NCBI GenBank assembly: GCA_002418835.1 | Contig: DIEX01000024.1 | Coordinates: 1-64,000 of the forward strand | DNA: 64,000 nt | Direction: 5' to 3' | Source: Spirochaetia bacterium UBA5763 | Lineage (GTDB): Bacteria; Spirochaetota; UBA4802; UBA5550 | Part shown: piece by piece, positions 42,117 to 51,580 of the stretch | Numbering within the stretch: position 1 is the stretch's first letter | Layout: every line of letters begins with the position of its first letter | The notes under the pieces: generated by a model | The model's database searches: none | Told to the model about the DNA's origin: nothing | What the model saw: only the letters and a program-made list of their open reading frames with translations | Translations under genes and position numbers: made by a program

Positions 42117-42890
42117 ATGATCAAACAGACTATTGAAGACAACATTCTTATTGCGCAGTTTGCCAATGCACCTACTTATTCAATGAAGTTCGAAACGCTT
42201 GTTCAGATCCGGGAAGCAGTAAAAAAAGTTAAAGAGGATGCTTCACTGAAGGGTATGATTTTCACAGGTGAAGGTAAATTTTTCTGCTCAGGTTTTGACC
42301 TCCCCACATTTCTCAGCTTTAAAAACAAGGAAGATGTTCTGGAATTTTTCAATGTTGAAGAGGAAATGCTCTATGAAATCTTCACATGCCCTAAACCTGT
42401 TATAGCTGCAATTAACGGCCACTGTACAGCAGGGGGATTTATCGTTTCCATGGGATGCGACTACAGGATCGCAACAGATAATCCTAAAGCGAAAATGGGT
42501 ATGACTGAAACCAAAATCGGAATGTCCCTGACAATCGCAGAGATGGAGCTTGTACGCTCAGGCTGTAACAGTGAGCGCATGGTTCGTGACATCATGTATA
42601 ACGGCGAGAGACACAGCTTTGAGCAGGTAAAAGCCATGGGCCTTATTGACGAGATTGTTCCCGAAGAAGAGCTTATTAATACTGCGAAGAAAAAAATATG
42701 CTACTGGTGGGATCAGCCGCTGCATGCCTTCTCTAACCTCAAGTACTGCCTCAGGTACCCCATAGCTTCACAGATGAGATACAGACTTGACAACGAGAAC
42801 TGGCAGGACACACTTTCCGATCTCCTCACAAGCCCTCAGATCAGGGGTGTACTCGAAATGGTTCAGAAGATGATGACAGGCGGAAAATAA
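42117..42890 (+). CDS. Enoyl-CoA hydratase/isomerase family protein (crotonase)
   Basis: 257 residues. Crotonase landmarks: GEGKFFCSGFDL (CoA/oxyanion loop, about 51-62), KPVIAAINGHCTAGGFIVSM (about 95-114) with the second oxyanion glycine, and a TETKIGMS block near 130 where catalytic acids usually sit. The family handles fatty acyl-CoA hydration, isomerisation or hydrolysis. The exact reaction cannot be told, because the catalytic acid pair of true hydratases is not clearly present. It is a single gene with its own terminator. A good ribosome site (AAAGGAG) lies in front. Confidence 0.85.
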   Translation: MIKQTIEDNILIAQFANAPTYSMKFETLVQIREAVKKVKEDASLKGMIFTGEGKFFCSGFDLPTFLSFKNKEDVLEFFNVEEEMLYEIFTCPKPVIAAINGHCTAGGFIVSMGCDYRIATDNPKAKMGMTETKIGMSLTIAEMELVRSGCNSERMVRDIMYNGERHSFEQVKAMGLIDEIVPEEELINTAKKKICYWWDQPLHAFSNLKYCLRYPIASQMRYRLDNENWQDTLSDLLTSPQIRGVLEMVQKMMTGGK

Positions 42891-42912
42891 AGCCTTAAAA
42901 AATACTAATTCG

Positions 42913-42953
42913 AAGAATGCCCGGTGTTTGATAAATGCTGGGCATTCTTTTTA
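42913..42953 (+). terminator. Rho-independent terminator of crotonase gene
   Basis: AAGAATGCCC (42913-42922) pairs with GGGCATTCTT (42940-42949), followed by T run to 42953. Confidence 0.9.
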
Positions 42954-43115
42954 TATCCGCGTATTTAATTTTTTAATGAAATGATAAATATACCAGCCCC
43001 TTTCGTTCTGAAAACAACCTCTGAAAAAAGGCTTGACTGTAACCGGTTTTAACAATTAATTCATAATGATTTACTGTGTACATACCATATTTTAATATTT
43101 TTAAGGATAATTTTA

Positions 43116-43580
43116 ATGAAAACAATTGAAGGGAAACTTGACGCTTCCGGCCTTAAATTCGGAATTATTGTTTCAAGGTTTAACGAGTTTATTACAAGCA
43201 AACTCCTTGGAGGAGCTGTTGATTGCATAAAGAGAAATAACGGCGAAGAAGACAACATCACCGTTGCATGGGTTCCGGGTGCATTTGAAATTCCTTCCAT
43301 GGCTAAAAAACTTGTTAAGACAAATAAGTTCGACGCTGTAATCTGCATCGGCGCAGTAATTAAAGGTGCTACCCCCCATTTTGAATATGTTTCTTCAGAA
43401 GTCACAAAAGGTGTTGCCCAGGTCGGTATGAGTGCTGAAATTCCTGTTATTTTCGGTGTTCTGACTACTGACAGTATTGAGCAGGCAATTGAACGGGCGG
43501 GTACAAAATCCGGCAACAAAGGATTTGATGCTGCAATGTCCGCCATCGAAATGGCAAATATATTCAAACAGTTGGGCTGA
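43116..43580 (+). CDS. ribH: 6,7-dimethyl-8-ribityllumazine synthase
   Basis: 154 residues. Landmarks FGIIVSRFNEFITSKLLGGA (about 15-34), PGAFEIP (about 55), ICIGAVIKGATPHFEYVSSE (about 75) and FGVLTTDSIEQAIERAGTK. It makes the riboflavin precursor from 5-amino-6-ribitylaminouracil and dihydroxybutanone phosphate. No FMN riboswitch is seen in its leader. The stop TGA overlaps the nusB ATG by one base, as is common for ribH-nusB. Confidence 0.96.
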   Translation: MKTIEGKLDASGLKFGIIVSRFNEFITSKLLGGAVDCIKRNNGEEDNITVAWVPGAFEIPSMAKKLVKTNKFDAVICIGAVIKGATPHFEYVSSEVTKGVAQVGMSAEIPVIFGVLTTDSIEQAIERAGTKSGNKGFDAAMSAIEMANIFKQLG

Positions 43581-43993
43581 TGGGACATAGAAGAAAAGCA
43601 AGAGAAACAGCTCTACAGGGGCTGTATATGCATGAAATAGGGAAGTCGGATGTTGAAACAATAATCCGCTTTGACTGGCTTGATGAAACTCTCAGTGACG
43701 AGATAAAAAATTTTGCTGTTACACTAATCAGGGGGGTTGTCAGCAATATTGACAGGATCGATTCACTAATCAGCGCCTATTCAAAAAACTGGAAGCCTGA
43801 ACGGCTTACTGTAATAGATAAATCCATATTACGCCTTGCCATTTTTGAAATGCTGTTTATTGAAGACATACCAACAGTTGTTACAATCAATGAAAGCATT
43901 GAGCTGGGTAAAACTTTCGGGGGTGAAAACTCCGGACAATTCATAAACGGTATACTCGACGCGGTTAAAAAGAATGAACTGAAGGAGAAGTAA
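43580..43993 (+). CDS. nusB: Transcription antitermination factor NusB
   Basis: 137 residues, all-helical. The N-terminus GHRRKARETALQGLYMHEIG carries the arginine-rich RNA-binding segment, and the C-terminus has NESIELGKTFGGENSGQFIN followed by GILDAV. It binds boxA RNA with S10 in rRNA antitermination. It is coupled to ribH by a one-base overlap. Confidence 0.96.
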   Translation: MGHRRKARETALQGLYMHEIGKSDVETIIRFDWLDETLSDEIKNFAVTLIRGVVSNIDRIDSLISAYSKNWKPERLTVIDKSILRLAIFEMLFIEDIPTVVTINESIELGKTFGGENSGQFINGILDAVKKNELKEK

Positions 43994-44001
43994 ACTCCGG
44001 T

Positions 44002-46035
44002 ATGTTAGGTAAAAAGAAAAAGGGGTTCCCGGACATTGAAAACGATATAGCCCGCAACAGAATAAGCGGGATTGAAATTATCGGGGAGAAGGGGCTGCCC
44101 ACAAAGCATAAGTATATAATCGGCATACTCACCCTTGCCGTGGTTGTATTGACAACAATTATAATACTTGTTACTTTTGTTTTCAAAAAACCGGGGCCTT
44201 TCACTTCGGACAATACTACCGGCAAAAGCGGAAGCGAACTGTTCCAGGGATCTCCCACCATCTCGATGGATCAGACTGATAATCCACAGCTCAGAAAAGC
44301 TATAGAAAGCTACAAGAGCGGCTACATGGCAAATGCCATTACTGAGTTTACAGATGTAGTAGAGTCAAACGCATTAGACAGAGATAAAGCTATCGCCCTC
44401 ACATACCTGGGCCTTATTGCCGACAGAAAGGGGGATTACGTTTCCGCACTCAAATATTTCAGCAGAGCTGAAGGTTACGACAGGAATAATCCTGAAATAT
44501 ACATGAACATGGCGAGAACTTACAGAAATCTTAAGCAGTACGATAATGCCATGCAGAGCGCTGAACGGAGCGCCGAACTTGCTCCGCAGGATATTAATCC
44601 TCTTATTCTGATGGGGAACATCAATTACGAGCTGACACATTATGATGATGCCCTGCGATATTATCAGAAAGCATTAAGAATATCTCCCGACAACCCTTCT
44701 CTTCTTTATAACACGGCTCTGGCTCTCTTCAAAAAAGGGGAGAGATTCCAGGCTCTCGAATTTTTAAAGAAAGCAGCTGAGGAGGATCGTATTGGTGAAA
44801 TAGCTTACAGAGCATATTCGCGGCTCGGGGCTGAATTCCTTGAAAGCAATATGTTTGACCTTGCAGAAAAATATCTGAAGCAGGCTGCCGGGATGAGACC
44901 GCAGGATGCGGCAGCCAGATACAATCTCGGCGTGGCGTATCTCCGGCAGGGAAAAAACAGCGAGGCTCTGAAGGAACTGGAGGAGGCTGAACGCCTGAGC
45001 CAGGGGGATGTCGGGATGCTTGAACAGATAGGGGAATCGTTCTTTTCAATGAAAGAATATGACCGGAGTCTCCGTTCATACGGTAAAGTTCTGGAGTCAA
45101 ACAGCCGTGACGTGAAAATTCTTTCACGAATCGGAGAAATTTATTATTCCAAGGGAGACCTGGAAAGAGCCTACGACGCGTACAGAAAAGTAACACAGAT
45201 ACAGCCTGCGACAGAAAACGCGCGCATTGCGTATCTGAATATGGGAAACATACTTGATGACGCGCAGCGATATGATGAAGCAATAAAGGCTTACGAATCC
45301 GCTCTTACAATCAGAGATAATGATGATTTGACATACTACAACCTCGGTATAGCATACAAACATTCAAACCAGGCTGCCATGGCTGTCAATTCATGGAAAA
45401 AAGGGGCGCAGATTAATCCGGAGAATCAGAAGATCCGCCTTGCTCTTGCAGATTATTATTATGAAACAGGCTACGCTGATCTGGCGGAAAAGGAATACCA
45501 GGAGATTATCTACAAATGGCCGTCGAACCAGGAAGCTCTCTTTAAACTTGGCACTATATATCATAAACATAAAAATTATGCCGACGCGGCAAAAGCGTAC
45601 AACAAAGTAATTGAAGCTGACGGAAATACTGAGTTCGCAAGAAAATCAATGATCAACCTTGCAGTTATAACTTCGGCCGATAAACCTGATGAAGCGGGCC
45701 TTAACAATTCACTTAAAATGATCCAGAAATCCCTGCTTCTGAAACAGGATGATGCTGATGCGCTCCTTGCGCTTGGAATTGTTTATTCAAGGAAAGAGAT
45801 GCATGAAAAGGCAATCGAAGCGTTTTATCAGTCCATCAAGGCATCCCGTGACAACAAAATGACAGCTGAGGCTTACAACAATATTGGAAAAAACTATTAC
45901 CAGCTCCGTCAGTACAAAAAAGCCATCCAGGCCTTTGCTCAGGCTGTTGAAGAGGATCCGGCTAACGAAGAGATCAGGATAAACAGAAAAACCGCCACCC
46001 AGGCGTACGAATCAGAAATAAGCAGGCTGCAGTGA
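44002..46035 (+). CDS. Membrane-anchored TPR protein, large
   Basis: 677 residues. A cytoplasmic N-terminus (1-36) and one membrane helix (about 37-60, YIIGILTLAVVVLTTIIILV) are followed by at least a dozen TPR units through the C-terminus, for example NPEIYMNMARTYRNLKQYDN (about 156), AAARYNLGVAYLRQGKNSEA (about 304), NDDLTYYNLGIAYKHSNQAA (about 442) and MTAEAYNNIGKNYYQLRQYK (about 621). The repeats face the periplasm. It begins eight bases after nusB and overlaps dgt by four bases. The role is unknown; a scaffold for envelope complexes is plausible. Confidence 0.8.
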   Translation: MLGKKKKGFPDIENDIARNRISGIEIIGEKGLPTKHKYIIGILTLAVVVLTTIIILVTFVFKKPGPFTSDNTTGKSGSELFQGSPTISMDQTDNPQLRKAIESYKSGYMANAITEFTDVVESNALDRDKAIALTYLGLIADRKGDYVSALKYFSRAEGYDRNNPEIYMNMARTYRNLKQYDNAMQSAERSAELAPQDINPLILMGNINYELTHYDDALRYYQKALRISPDNPSLLYNTALALFKKGERFQALEFLKKAAEEDRIGEIAYRAYSRLGAEFLESNMFDLAEKYLKQAAGMRPQDAAARYNLGVAYLRQGKNSEALKELEEAERLSQGDVGMLEQIGESFFSMKEYDRSLRSYGKVLESNSRDVKILSRIGEIYYSKGDLERAYDAYRKVTQIQPATENARIAYLNMGNILDDAQRYDEAIKAYESALTIRDNDDLTYYNLGIAYKHSNQAAMAVNSWKKGAQINPENQKIRLALADYYYETGYADLAEKEYQEIIYKWPSNQEALFKLGTIYHKHKNYADAAKAYNKVIEADGNTEFARKSMINLAVITSADKPDEAGLNNSLKMIQKSLLLKQDDADALLALGIVYSRKEMHEKAIEAFYQSIKASRDNKMTAEAYNNIGKNYYQLRQYKKAIQAFAQAVEEDPANEEIRINRKTATQAYESEISRLQ

Positions 46036-47186
46036 AACCGGCAGACCGTAAATACCTTCAGGATCTCGAGGATCAGAATCTTGCTCCATTTGCCGCGCGT
46101 TCATCAGCAACCCGAGGGAGAGAGCATACCGAGGCAAGTCACGGCTACAGAACTGAATACCAGAGGGACCGTGAGAGAATTATTCATTCCAGGGCCTTCA
46201 GGCGGCTTGAATATAAAACACAGGTCTTCATAAACCATGAGGGAGATCACTACAGAACACGGCTCACCCACACAATGGAAGTGGCGCAGATTGCCCGTGC
46301 GGTTTCACGGGCTCTCCGTTTAAACGAAGATCTTTCTGAAAGCATTGCACTTGCCCATGACCTGGGACATACACCTTTCGGCCACGTTGGAGAGAGGGAG
46401 CTTAACAGGCTGTTGAAAGATTATGGCGGATTTGAGCATAACAGACAGAGCCTGCGGGTAGTCGAGGTACTGGAAAAGAGATACAGCGATTTTGACGGGC
46501 TCAACCTCACATGGGAAACACGTGAGGGAATTATAAAACACTCCGGGCCATATGACAGGCCGGAGACCGGCGGATTCAATCCGGAGGAACAGCCATCACT
46601 TGAAGCGCAGATTATTGACCTCGCAGATGAAATAGCTTACAACAATCACGACCTTGATGATGGGATCTCTTCCGGCATACTTAACTTCAGCAATGTGAGC
46701 ATGCTTACGATCTGGAAGCATGCTGCAGAAATTTACGGAAGGCCGCTCCCTGAATCTGAGAAAAGCTGCGCACGGGAAATTATACGGACAATTATTAATA
46801 TTCTTGTGACTGATCTAATCAATACAACACTTCAAAATATTGGAAACTGCGGCATCAATTCGTATTCTGATGTGAAATCATGCAGGTCAAAACCTGTGTC
46901 CTTCTCTCCGCAAATAACTGAAATTAATAATGAACTGAAAAAATTTCTGAAAGAGAATCTATACCAGCACTACAGGGTAACCCGCATGTCTCTTAAATCA
47001 CAGAAAGTTATCAGCGAACTTTTTCATATATACACTGAGCATCCCGACACTCTTCCTGACCGTTACAGGGAGGAGATCCAGCAGAATGGCGTAATCCGCA
47101 CTGTTACTGATTTTATCGCGGGGATGACAGACCGGTTCGCTATCGAAGAACACAGAAAACTCACTGACCCTTTCATGAGGGTATAG
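46032..47186 (+). CDS. dgt: dGTP triphosphohydrolase-like HD protein
   Basis: 384 residues, GTG start overlapping the upstream stop (GTGA). The HD domain metal residues appear in TRLTHTMEVAQIARAVSRAL (His), AHDLGHTPFGHVGE (HD pair) and DLADEIAYNNHDLDDG (Asp). The N-terminus SRAFRRLEYKTQVF is typical of the dGTPase-like family. It hydrolyses dGTP or other dNTPs to nucleoside and tripolyphosphate, controlling pools. The length fits the shorter, type 2 class of the family. Confidence 0.92.
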   Translation: MKPADRKYLQDLEDQNLAPFAARSSATRGREHTEASHGYRTEYQRDRERIIHSRAFRRLEYKTQVFINHEGDHYRTRLTHTMEVAQIARAVSRALRLNEDLSESIALAHDLGHTPFGHVGERELNRLLKDYGGFEHNRQSLRVVEVLEKRYSDFDGLNLTWETREGIIKHSGPYDRPETGGFNPEEQPSLEAQIIDLADEIAYNNHDLDDGISSGILNFSNVSMLTIWKHAAEIYGRPLPESEKSCAREIIRTIINILVTDLINTTLQNIGNCGINSYSDVKSCRSKPVSFSPQITEINNELKKFLKENLYQHYRVTRMSLKSQKVISELFHIYTEHPDTLPDRYREEIQQNGVIRTVTDFIAGMTDRFAIEEHRKLTDPFMRV

Positions 47187-47210
47187 CATTATAGTTTAAC
47201 AGGAGTAAAA

Positions 47211-47720
47211 ATGGAAAAGACTCATCCGGGAATACCTGAATATATTAAAGAGCTGATTGAGTCAGGACAGCAGATCGATGACATATTTCTGGACAGAGAG
47301 GGGAGATGGTTTCATAATGGAGAGCCCTTTCTTAATGAAAGAATTATAGCATTTTTCAACAAGTCTGTGGATATAACATCTGACGGCCAGTATGTAATAC
47401 ACTACGGGGATTATACTTACCCCATAAGGGTTGAGGACACTCCCTATTTTGTAACCGGTGTAAGATTTGACGGGTTCGGCTGTTTTGAGAGGATATTCAT
47501 CAACACATCTGATGGTGAAACTGAAGAACTTGCCGTACACACAATATACTACGGCAGCAATAATGCTCTCTACTGCCGGATCAAACACGGGAGAATGCCC
47601 GCAAGATTTATGCGCTCACCATCTTTTAATATACTTGAGCGCCTTGAAGAAGAACCGGGAGGAAAGTATTCTCTGCGTCTCTGCGGACAGAGAATAGATC
47701 TTACAACAGAGGAAAAATAA
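47211..47720 (+). CDS. DUF1285-like protein
   Basis: 169 residues, cytoplasmic. The layout IDDIFLDREGRWFHNGEPFL (about 22-41), YVIHYGDYTYPIRVEDTPYFV (about 60-80) matches the DUF1285 pattern of 'DG.W..NG.PI' followed by 'VEDAPF'. No biochemical role is known for the family. It lies between dgt and the VKOR-DsbA fusion; the next gene starts one base after its stop, so the two are coupled. Confidence 0.65.
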   Translation: MEKTHPGIPEYIKELIESGQQIDDIFLDREGRWFHNGEPFLNERIIAFFNKSVDITSDGQYVIHYGDYTYPIRVEDTPYFVTGVRFDGFGCFERIFINTSDGETEELAVHTIYYGSNNALYCRIKHGRMPARFMRSPSFNILERLEEEPGGKYSLRLCGQRIDLTTEEK

Positions 47721-47721
47721 A

Positions 47722-48948
47722 GTGAGAAAATACTTCAACCTGATGCTCCTGCTTTCATTTGCCGGAGCTTTACTGTCCGGTATACTGCTATACCAGCACT
47801 ATTACCCGGAAATGGAATTGGGTTTTCTGTCATGCGGCAAAGGATTCAGCAATCCGTGTATTGCAGTCGGACAGTCACCTTATGCTTCAATATTCGGGAT
47901 ACCTCTTGCTGCCTTCGGTATATTCTATTTTACTCTAATTACATTTCTCATGCTTATTGCTGATTATGCAGAAGAGTACTATTATCACATCTTCATGGGA
48001 TTAATTTTCCCTGTTGTTATAGCCGGAACTGCTGCTGATGTTGTGCTCGGTTTACTGATGGTTAAGATCGGTGAGCTCTGTACTCTCTGCCTCTGGACGT
48101 ATATCATCAATATCCTGTTACTGCTGCTGCTATTCCTTTATTTAAAGAAAATTTCAGATAGGAAGAAACTCATTGAAATTATTAAAGGCTTCATCAGGCC
48201 GGAAACTCCGGACCGCAAGGCAGTTTTTGCCCTGTTTATTGTATTTGTCTTTTTCCTGGCTTTTTCAGTATTTACAGGTTCAAACATATTAAAGGCAAAA
48301 GCCGCCACAAACAAAGCCCCTAAAAATCAGATAACAAAACTTGTTGAAGGATTCTACGGGCAGGAACCGGAAAAGATTAATTTCCCGGAAAGCTCGATGA
48401 GACTTGGAAACCCTGATGCTAAAGTAAAGATTTACGCTTTCACCGATTTCCTCTGTTCAGCATGCTACAAGTTTTACCAGCTTGAAAAATACATACTTGC
48501 AAAATATAAGAACAGGGTGGAAATTATTTATTACCACTACCCTCTTGACGCATCATGCAACCGCCACATGGATGACAGTGTTTACCCCGGATCATGCCTG
48601 GCCTCAAAGTCTGTTTACGCGGCTGTGTCAGCAGGCTTTTTTAATGAATACTTCTATATACATTTTTCAGATTATCCCATGTATAAAGATGGATTTACGC
48701 AGGATCATGTTAACAGAAATCTTCACAGCGCGCTGAAAGAGGGAGGGATTGGCGAACAGGGTAAATTGAAATTTGAAGAAGCAATAAAAAGCCAAACCGC
48801 ACTTGATGAGATAAAAATGCATATTGAATTTGCTGAAAAAATAAAAATTGAAGCAACGCCCACAGTATATATTGCCGGAAGAAAAATAGTCGGAGTACCG
48901 CCAAAAGAATTTATTGACGAGATAATACTCAATGAACTGAAAAAATAA
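47722..48948 (+). CDS. Vitamin K epoxide reductase (VKOR) - DsbA-like thioredoxin fusion
   Basis: 408 residues, GTG start. The N-terminal VKOR domain (about 1-150, four to five helices) has the loop cysteine pair (LSCGKGFSNPC), the S/T residue of the SPYASIFGIPLA block, and the active CTLC near 133-136. A fifth helix near 167-188 links to a periplasmic DsbA/DSBA-like domain (about 225-408) with CSAC in the TDFLCSACYKF motif and cis-Pro in EATPTVY. The fusion can make disulfides de novo in the periplasm by passing electrons from the thioredoxin domain to quinone. Such fusions are known in bacteria lacking DsbB. Confidence 0.9.
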   Translation: MRKYFNLMLLLSFAGALLSGILLYQHYYPEMELGFLSCGKGFSNPCIAVGQSPYASIFGIPLAAFGIFYFTLITFLMLIADYAEEYYYHIFMGLIFPVVIAGTAADVVLGLLMVKIGELCTLCLWTYIINILLLLLLFLYLKKISDRKKLIEIIKGFIRPETPDRKAVFALFIVFVFFLAFSVFTGSNILKAKAATNKAPKNQITKLVEGFYGQEPEKINFPESSMRLGNPDAKVKIYAFTDFLCSACYKFYQLEKYILAKYKNRVEIIYYHYPLDASCNRHMDDSVYPGSCLASKSVYAAVSAGFFNEYFYIHFSDYPMYKDGFTQDHVNRNLHSALKEGGIGEQGKLKFEEAIKSQTALDEIKMHIEFAEKIKIEATPTVYIAGRKIVGVPPKEFIDEIILNELKK

Positions 48949-48954
48949 AAAATC

Positions 48955-50928
48955 TCACAGCATATCTACAGGATCAATATCAATTTCCGCGTAAACAGAT
49001 TTTGACCTGTAGAGTTCCATCGCTTTTCTGATTAGCTGCTGAAGTTCCTCAAGTCTGCGCCCTTTAAGAATCAGATGATACCTGTAATTTCCACCTATCC
49101 TGGCAAAAGGAGCCTGGGCAGGCCCCAGTTTTGTCACCTTCATCTTGTCTGTCATTATGATATCATCAATACTGCTGCTGAGGCCAGATGCAGCAGCAGA
49201 TACATCGGTTTCATCCTTACCCCTGAAAACAATTCGCGCCAGCCTGGAAAAAGGTGGGTAATCAAGCATACGCCTGATATTGAGTTCAGAATAATAAAAC
49301 CCGGTATAATCATGCTTTTTCAGATAATCATATATGGGATTGGTCTCATTCAGTGTCTGAATTATCACCCTGCCGTTCTCTTCACCTCTACCGGACCTCC
49401 CGGCAAGCTGCAGCAGGAGTGAAAATATTCGCTCCGTTGATCTGAAATCCGGCATGTTAAGTCCTATATCAGCCAGAATTATCCCGGCAACCGTGACTCC
49501 GTGGAAATCAAATCCCTTGGACACCATCTGAGTACCAACAAGTATATCTATCTCCCGCTTTTCCATTTTTTCCATAAGTTCAGAAGCAGTATCCTTTATC
49601 CTCGCTGTATCCTGATCGAGCCTGAAAATCCTGTAGCCGGGAAACTCTCCCTGTATTGTATCCTCAATTTTCTGTGTCCCTGAACCCAGTTTAACTATGG
49701 CGCCGGAACCGCATTTACCGCAGGTTTCCGGAACATCAGTCATATATCCGCAGTAATGGCAGAGCAGCCCCTTATTCCTGTGATAGTTCATTCCGATGCT
49801 GCAATGCGGGCATTCGACAGCAGTTCCGCAATCTTCGCATAACACGAAGGGTGCGAATCCCCGTCTATTAAGGAGATAAACTGCCTGGTTGCCGTTTTTT
49901 ACAGCCCTGCTGGTGAAAAGTTTAAGCCGCGGTGAAATCTCATCTCCTCGTCCGTGCACCTTCACCACTTCTATTTCAGGCATCTTCGCGCCGCCATACC
50001 TTTCATTAAGCCTGTGAAGTTTTATTGCTCCTTTTTCAGCAGAATACATTGTTTCTATAGATGGTGTTGCAGAACCCAGGATCAGTAGCGCATTTTCCTT
50101 AATCGCTCTGTAATAGGCTATACGTTTCGCGTTGTATCTCGGAGAGCTCTGTTCTTTGTAGGATGAATCCTGTTCCTCATCAATAATTATAAGCCCGAGA
50201 TCCGGACACTGTAGAAAAACTGAGGATCGGGTCCCCACAGCTATCTTCGCTTCCCCCCGCTGAAATTTTTTCCAGTTCGCAAGCCGCTGATTCAGGGTAA
50301 GTCCGCTGTGATAAAGAACCAGATCCTCCCCGAATACTTTATGCAGCCTGTCAAATATCTGAGAAGAGAGAGTTATTTCAGGAACAAGATAGATGACTGA
50401 ACGGCCGATTTTTATTGAATCTAAAGCTGCGTTGATATAAATCTCCGTCTTCCCGCTGCCGGTAATTCCGAATATAAGATGAATCCCCCCCGCATTATTT
50501 TTTATCTCAGAATAAACGCTCTGCTGCTCCTCTGTAAGAGTTATGGAATTGCTGCCATTGATGCCGCGTTTAACAGGGCGTGTTTTAAGCCTGACACTTT
50601 CACCTGACGGCAGAGCCTTACTGAGCGCTTCACCTATGGAAGAGAGATATGATTCAGAAACATAACGTACAAGATCAGTCAGTCGCTCATCAAATAAAGG
50701 GGAATCATCTATTACAGAAATAATATCTTTAACCTCAAATCCGGAAGGCTCATCATTGTGCAGAGAAAGAACATACCCGGTCATCTTTCTTCTATTGAAA
50801 TCAGCAATAACTCGTACACCGGGTTCAACCTGCATCTCACGGGGGATGCGGTAAGTGAAGGTTCTGTTAACCGGGGTGTTTAAAGCTAATTCAGCAAAAC
50901 GGAAGATGGTTCTTTTTTCATCCGCCAT
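48955..50928 (-). CDS. priA: Primosomal replication protein N' (PriA helicase)
   Basis: 657 residues, somewhat shorter than the usual 700+. It has an N-terminal 3'-DNA binding domain (FAELALNTPVNRTFTYRIP), Walker A GITGSGKTE (about 159-167), a DEEQ box (IIIDEEQDSSYKEQ, Gln where many PriA have His), GSATPS and a zinc-binding region with eight cysteines (CEDC, CPHC, CHYC, CGKC). C-terminal motifs QMVSKGFDF and QLAGRSGRG are present. It restarts stalled replication forks. It overlaps the upstream UDG-like gene by 11 bases. Confidence 0.95.
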   Translation of the reverse strand: MADEKRTIFRFAELALNTPVNRTFTYRIPREMQVEPGVRVIADFNRRKMTGYVLSLHNDEPSGFEVKDIISVIDDSPLFDERLTDLVRYVSESYLSSIGEALSKALPSGESVRLKTRPVKRGINGSNSITLTEEQQSVYSEIKNNAGGIHLIFGITGSGKTEIYINAALDSIKIGRSVIYLVPEITLSSQIFDRLHKVFGEDLVLYHSGLTLNQRLANWKKFQRGEAKIAVGTRSSVFLQCPDLGLIIIDEEQDSSYKEQSSPRYNAKRIAYYRAIKENALLILGSATPSIETMYSAEKGAIKLHRLNERYGGAKMPEIEVVKVHGRGDEISPRLKLFTSRAVKNGNQAVYLLNRRGFAPFVLCEDCGTAVECPHCSIGMNYHRNKGLLCHYCGYMTDVPETCGKCGSGAIVKLGSGTQKIEDTIQGEFPGYRIFRLDQDTARIKDTASELMEKMEKREIDILVGTQMVSKGFDFHGVTVAGIILADIGLNMPDFRSTERIFSLLLQLAGRSGRGEENGRVIIQTLNETNPIYDYLKKHDYTGFYYSELNIRRMLDYPPFSRLARIVFRGKDETDVSAAASGLSSSIDDIIMTDKMKVTKLGPAQAPFARIGGNYRYHLILKGRRLEELQQLIRKAMELYRSKSVYAEIDIDPVDML

Positions 50929-51580
50929 TCTGAGTTTCCGTGTATCTTTCTCTCACAATTTTAAGGGTTTCCCAGGCTGGCCGTTTAAGCTCCGGATTTT
51001 TAATGAGAGATATTGTATGTTCTGTGTTAAACCAGGAGATCCCCTTCACTGATTTAATTACACCCTGCAGAGGTATTATCTCCCCAAGAACTATTGCAAG
51101 CCTGGGATTGATCATATCAATCTCCTGCTTGAGAATATCCAGACAGTTTTTCAGCATATCACTCGGTTTAACAAAAGGATCACTGCTTTCGCATTTTATG
51201 AGGTTTGTCACATAACACTCATGGAGTTCAATACCTATTGCATTTATCATTTTCTTAAGCAGCCCGGCAGACTCAGCTCTATGTATCCGGAGCTCCGCTT
51301 TATTTGCCATCCTGGGCGCATTAAGTATTATCATTACACCATTTTCACCGGTGCCGTAAGCTGTTTTTCTCTCAACTATATCTTTACATTTTGTGCAGCT
51401 GTTAATCAGGGCTTCAGGTGTAAGGGCAAGACTGGGCTGAGATACAGGTTTAGTTTTACCCTTGAGATAGTTTTTAAGAAACTCCAGCTCTTCACTGCTT
51501 TTAAAGAGTATGGCCGCATCGGGACCATACTCACGGAGTATTGAAGCCAGGTCTTTACTTGTGTTATAATTTGTCTGCAT
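50918..51580 (-). CDS. Uracil-DNA glycosylase-like protein (family 4/5 fold) with degenerate active site
   Basis: 220 residues. Four cysteines, C62, C65, C130 and C146 (CTKC...KC...NC), match the Fe-S ligands of family 4-type uracil-DNA glycosylases, as do VTNLIKC and LAIVLGE. The active-site motifs are altered: the usual GEAPG-x-x-E/D loop reads LNAPRMANKAE (87-96), and the second motif HPS/A reads H188-T-I. It may bind DNA but lack uracil excision, or act on another lesion. It overlaps ntrX by 17 bases and priA by 11, so it is in the same transcript. Confidence 0.75.
   Translation of the reverse strand: MQTNYNTSKDLASILREYGPDAAILFKSSEELEFLKNYLKGKTKPVSQPSLALTPEALINSCTKCKDIVERKTAYGTGENGVMIILNAPRMANKAELRIHRAESAGLLKKMINAIGIELHECYVTNLIKCESSDPFVKPSDMLKNCLDILKQEIDMINPRLAIVLGEIIPLQGVIKSVKGISWFNTEHTISLIKNPELKRPAWETLKIVRERYTETQNGG

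Noticed and set aside
43000..43115. FMN riboswitch upstream of ribH
   Set aside because: The conserved FMN-element words (AGGG.AGGGTGAAAT, CCGGCGGT) are not present.
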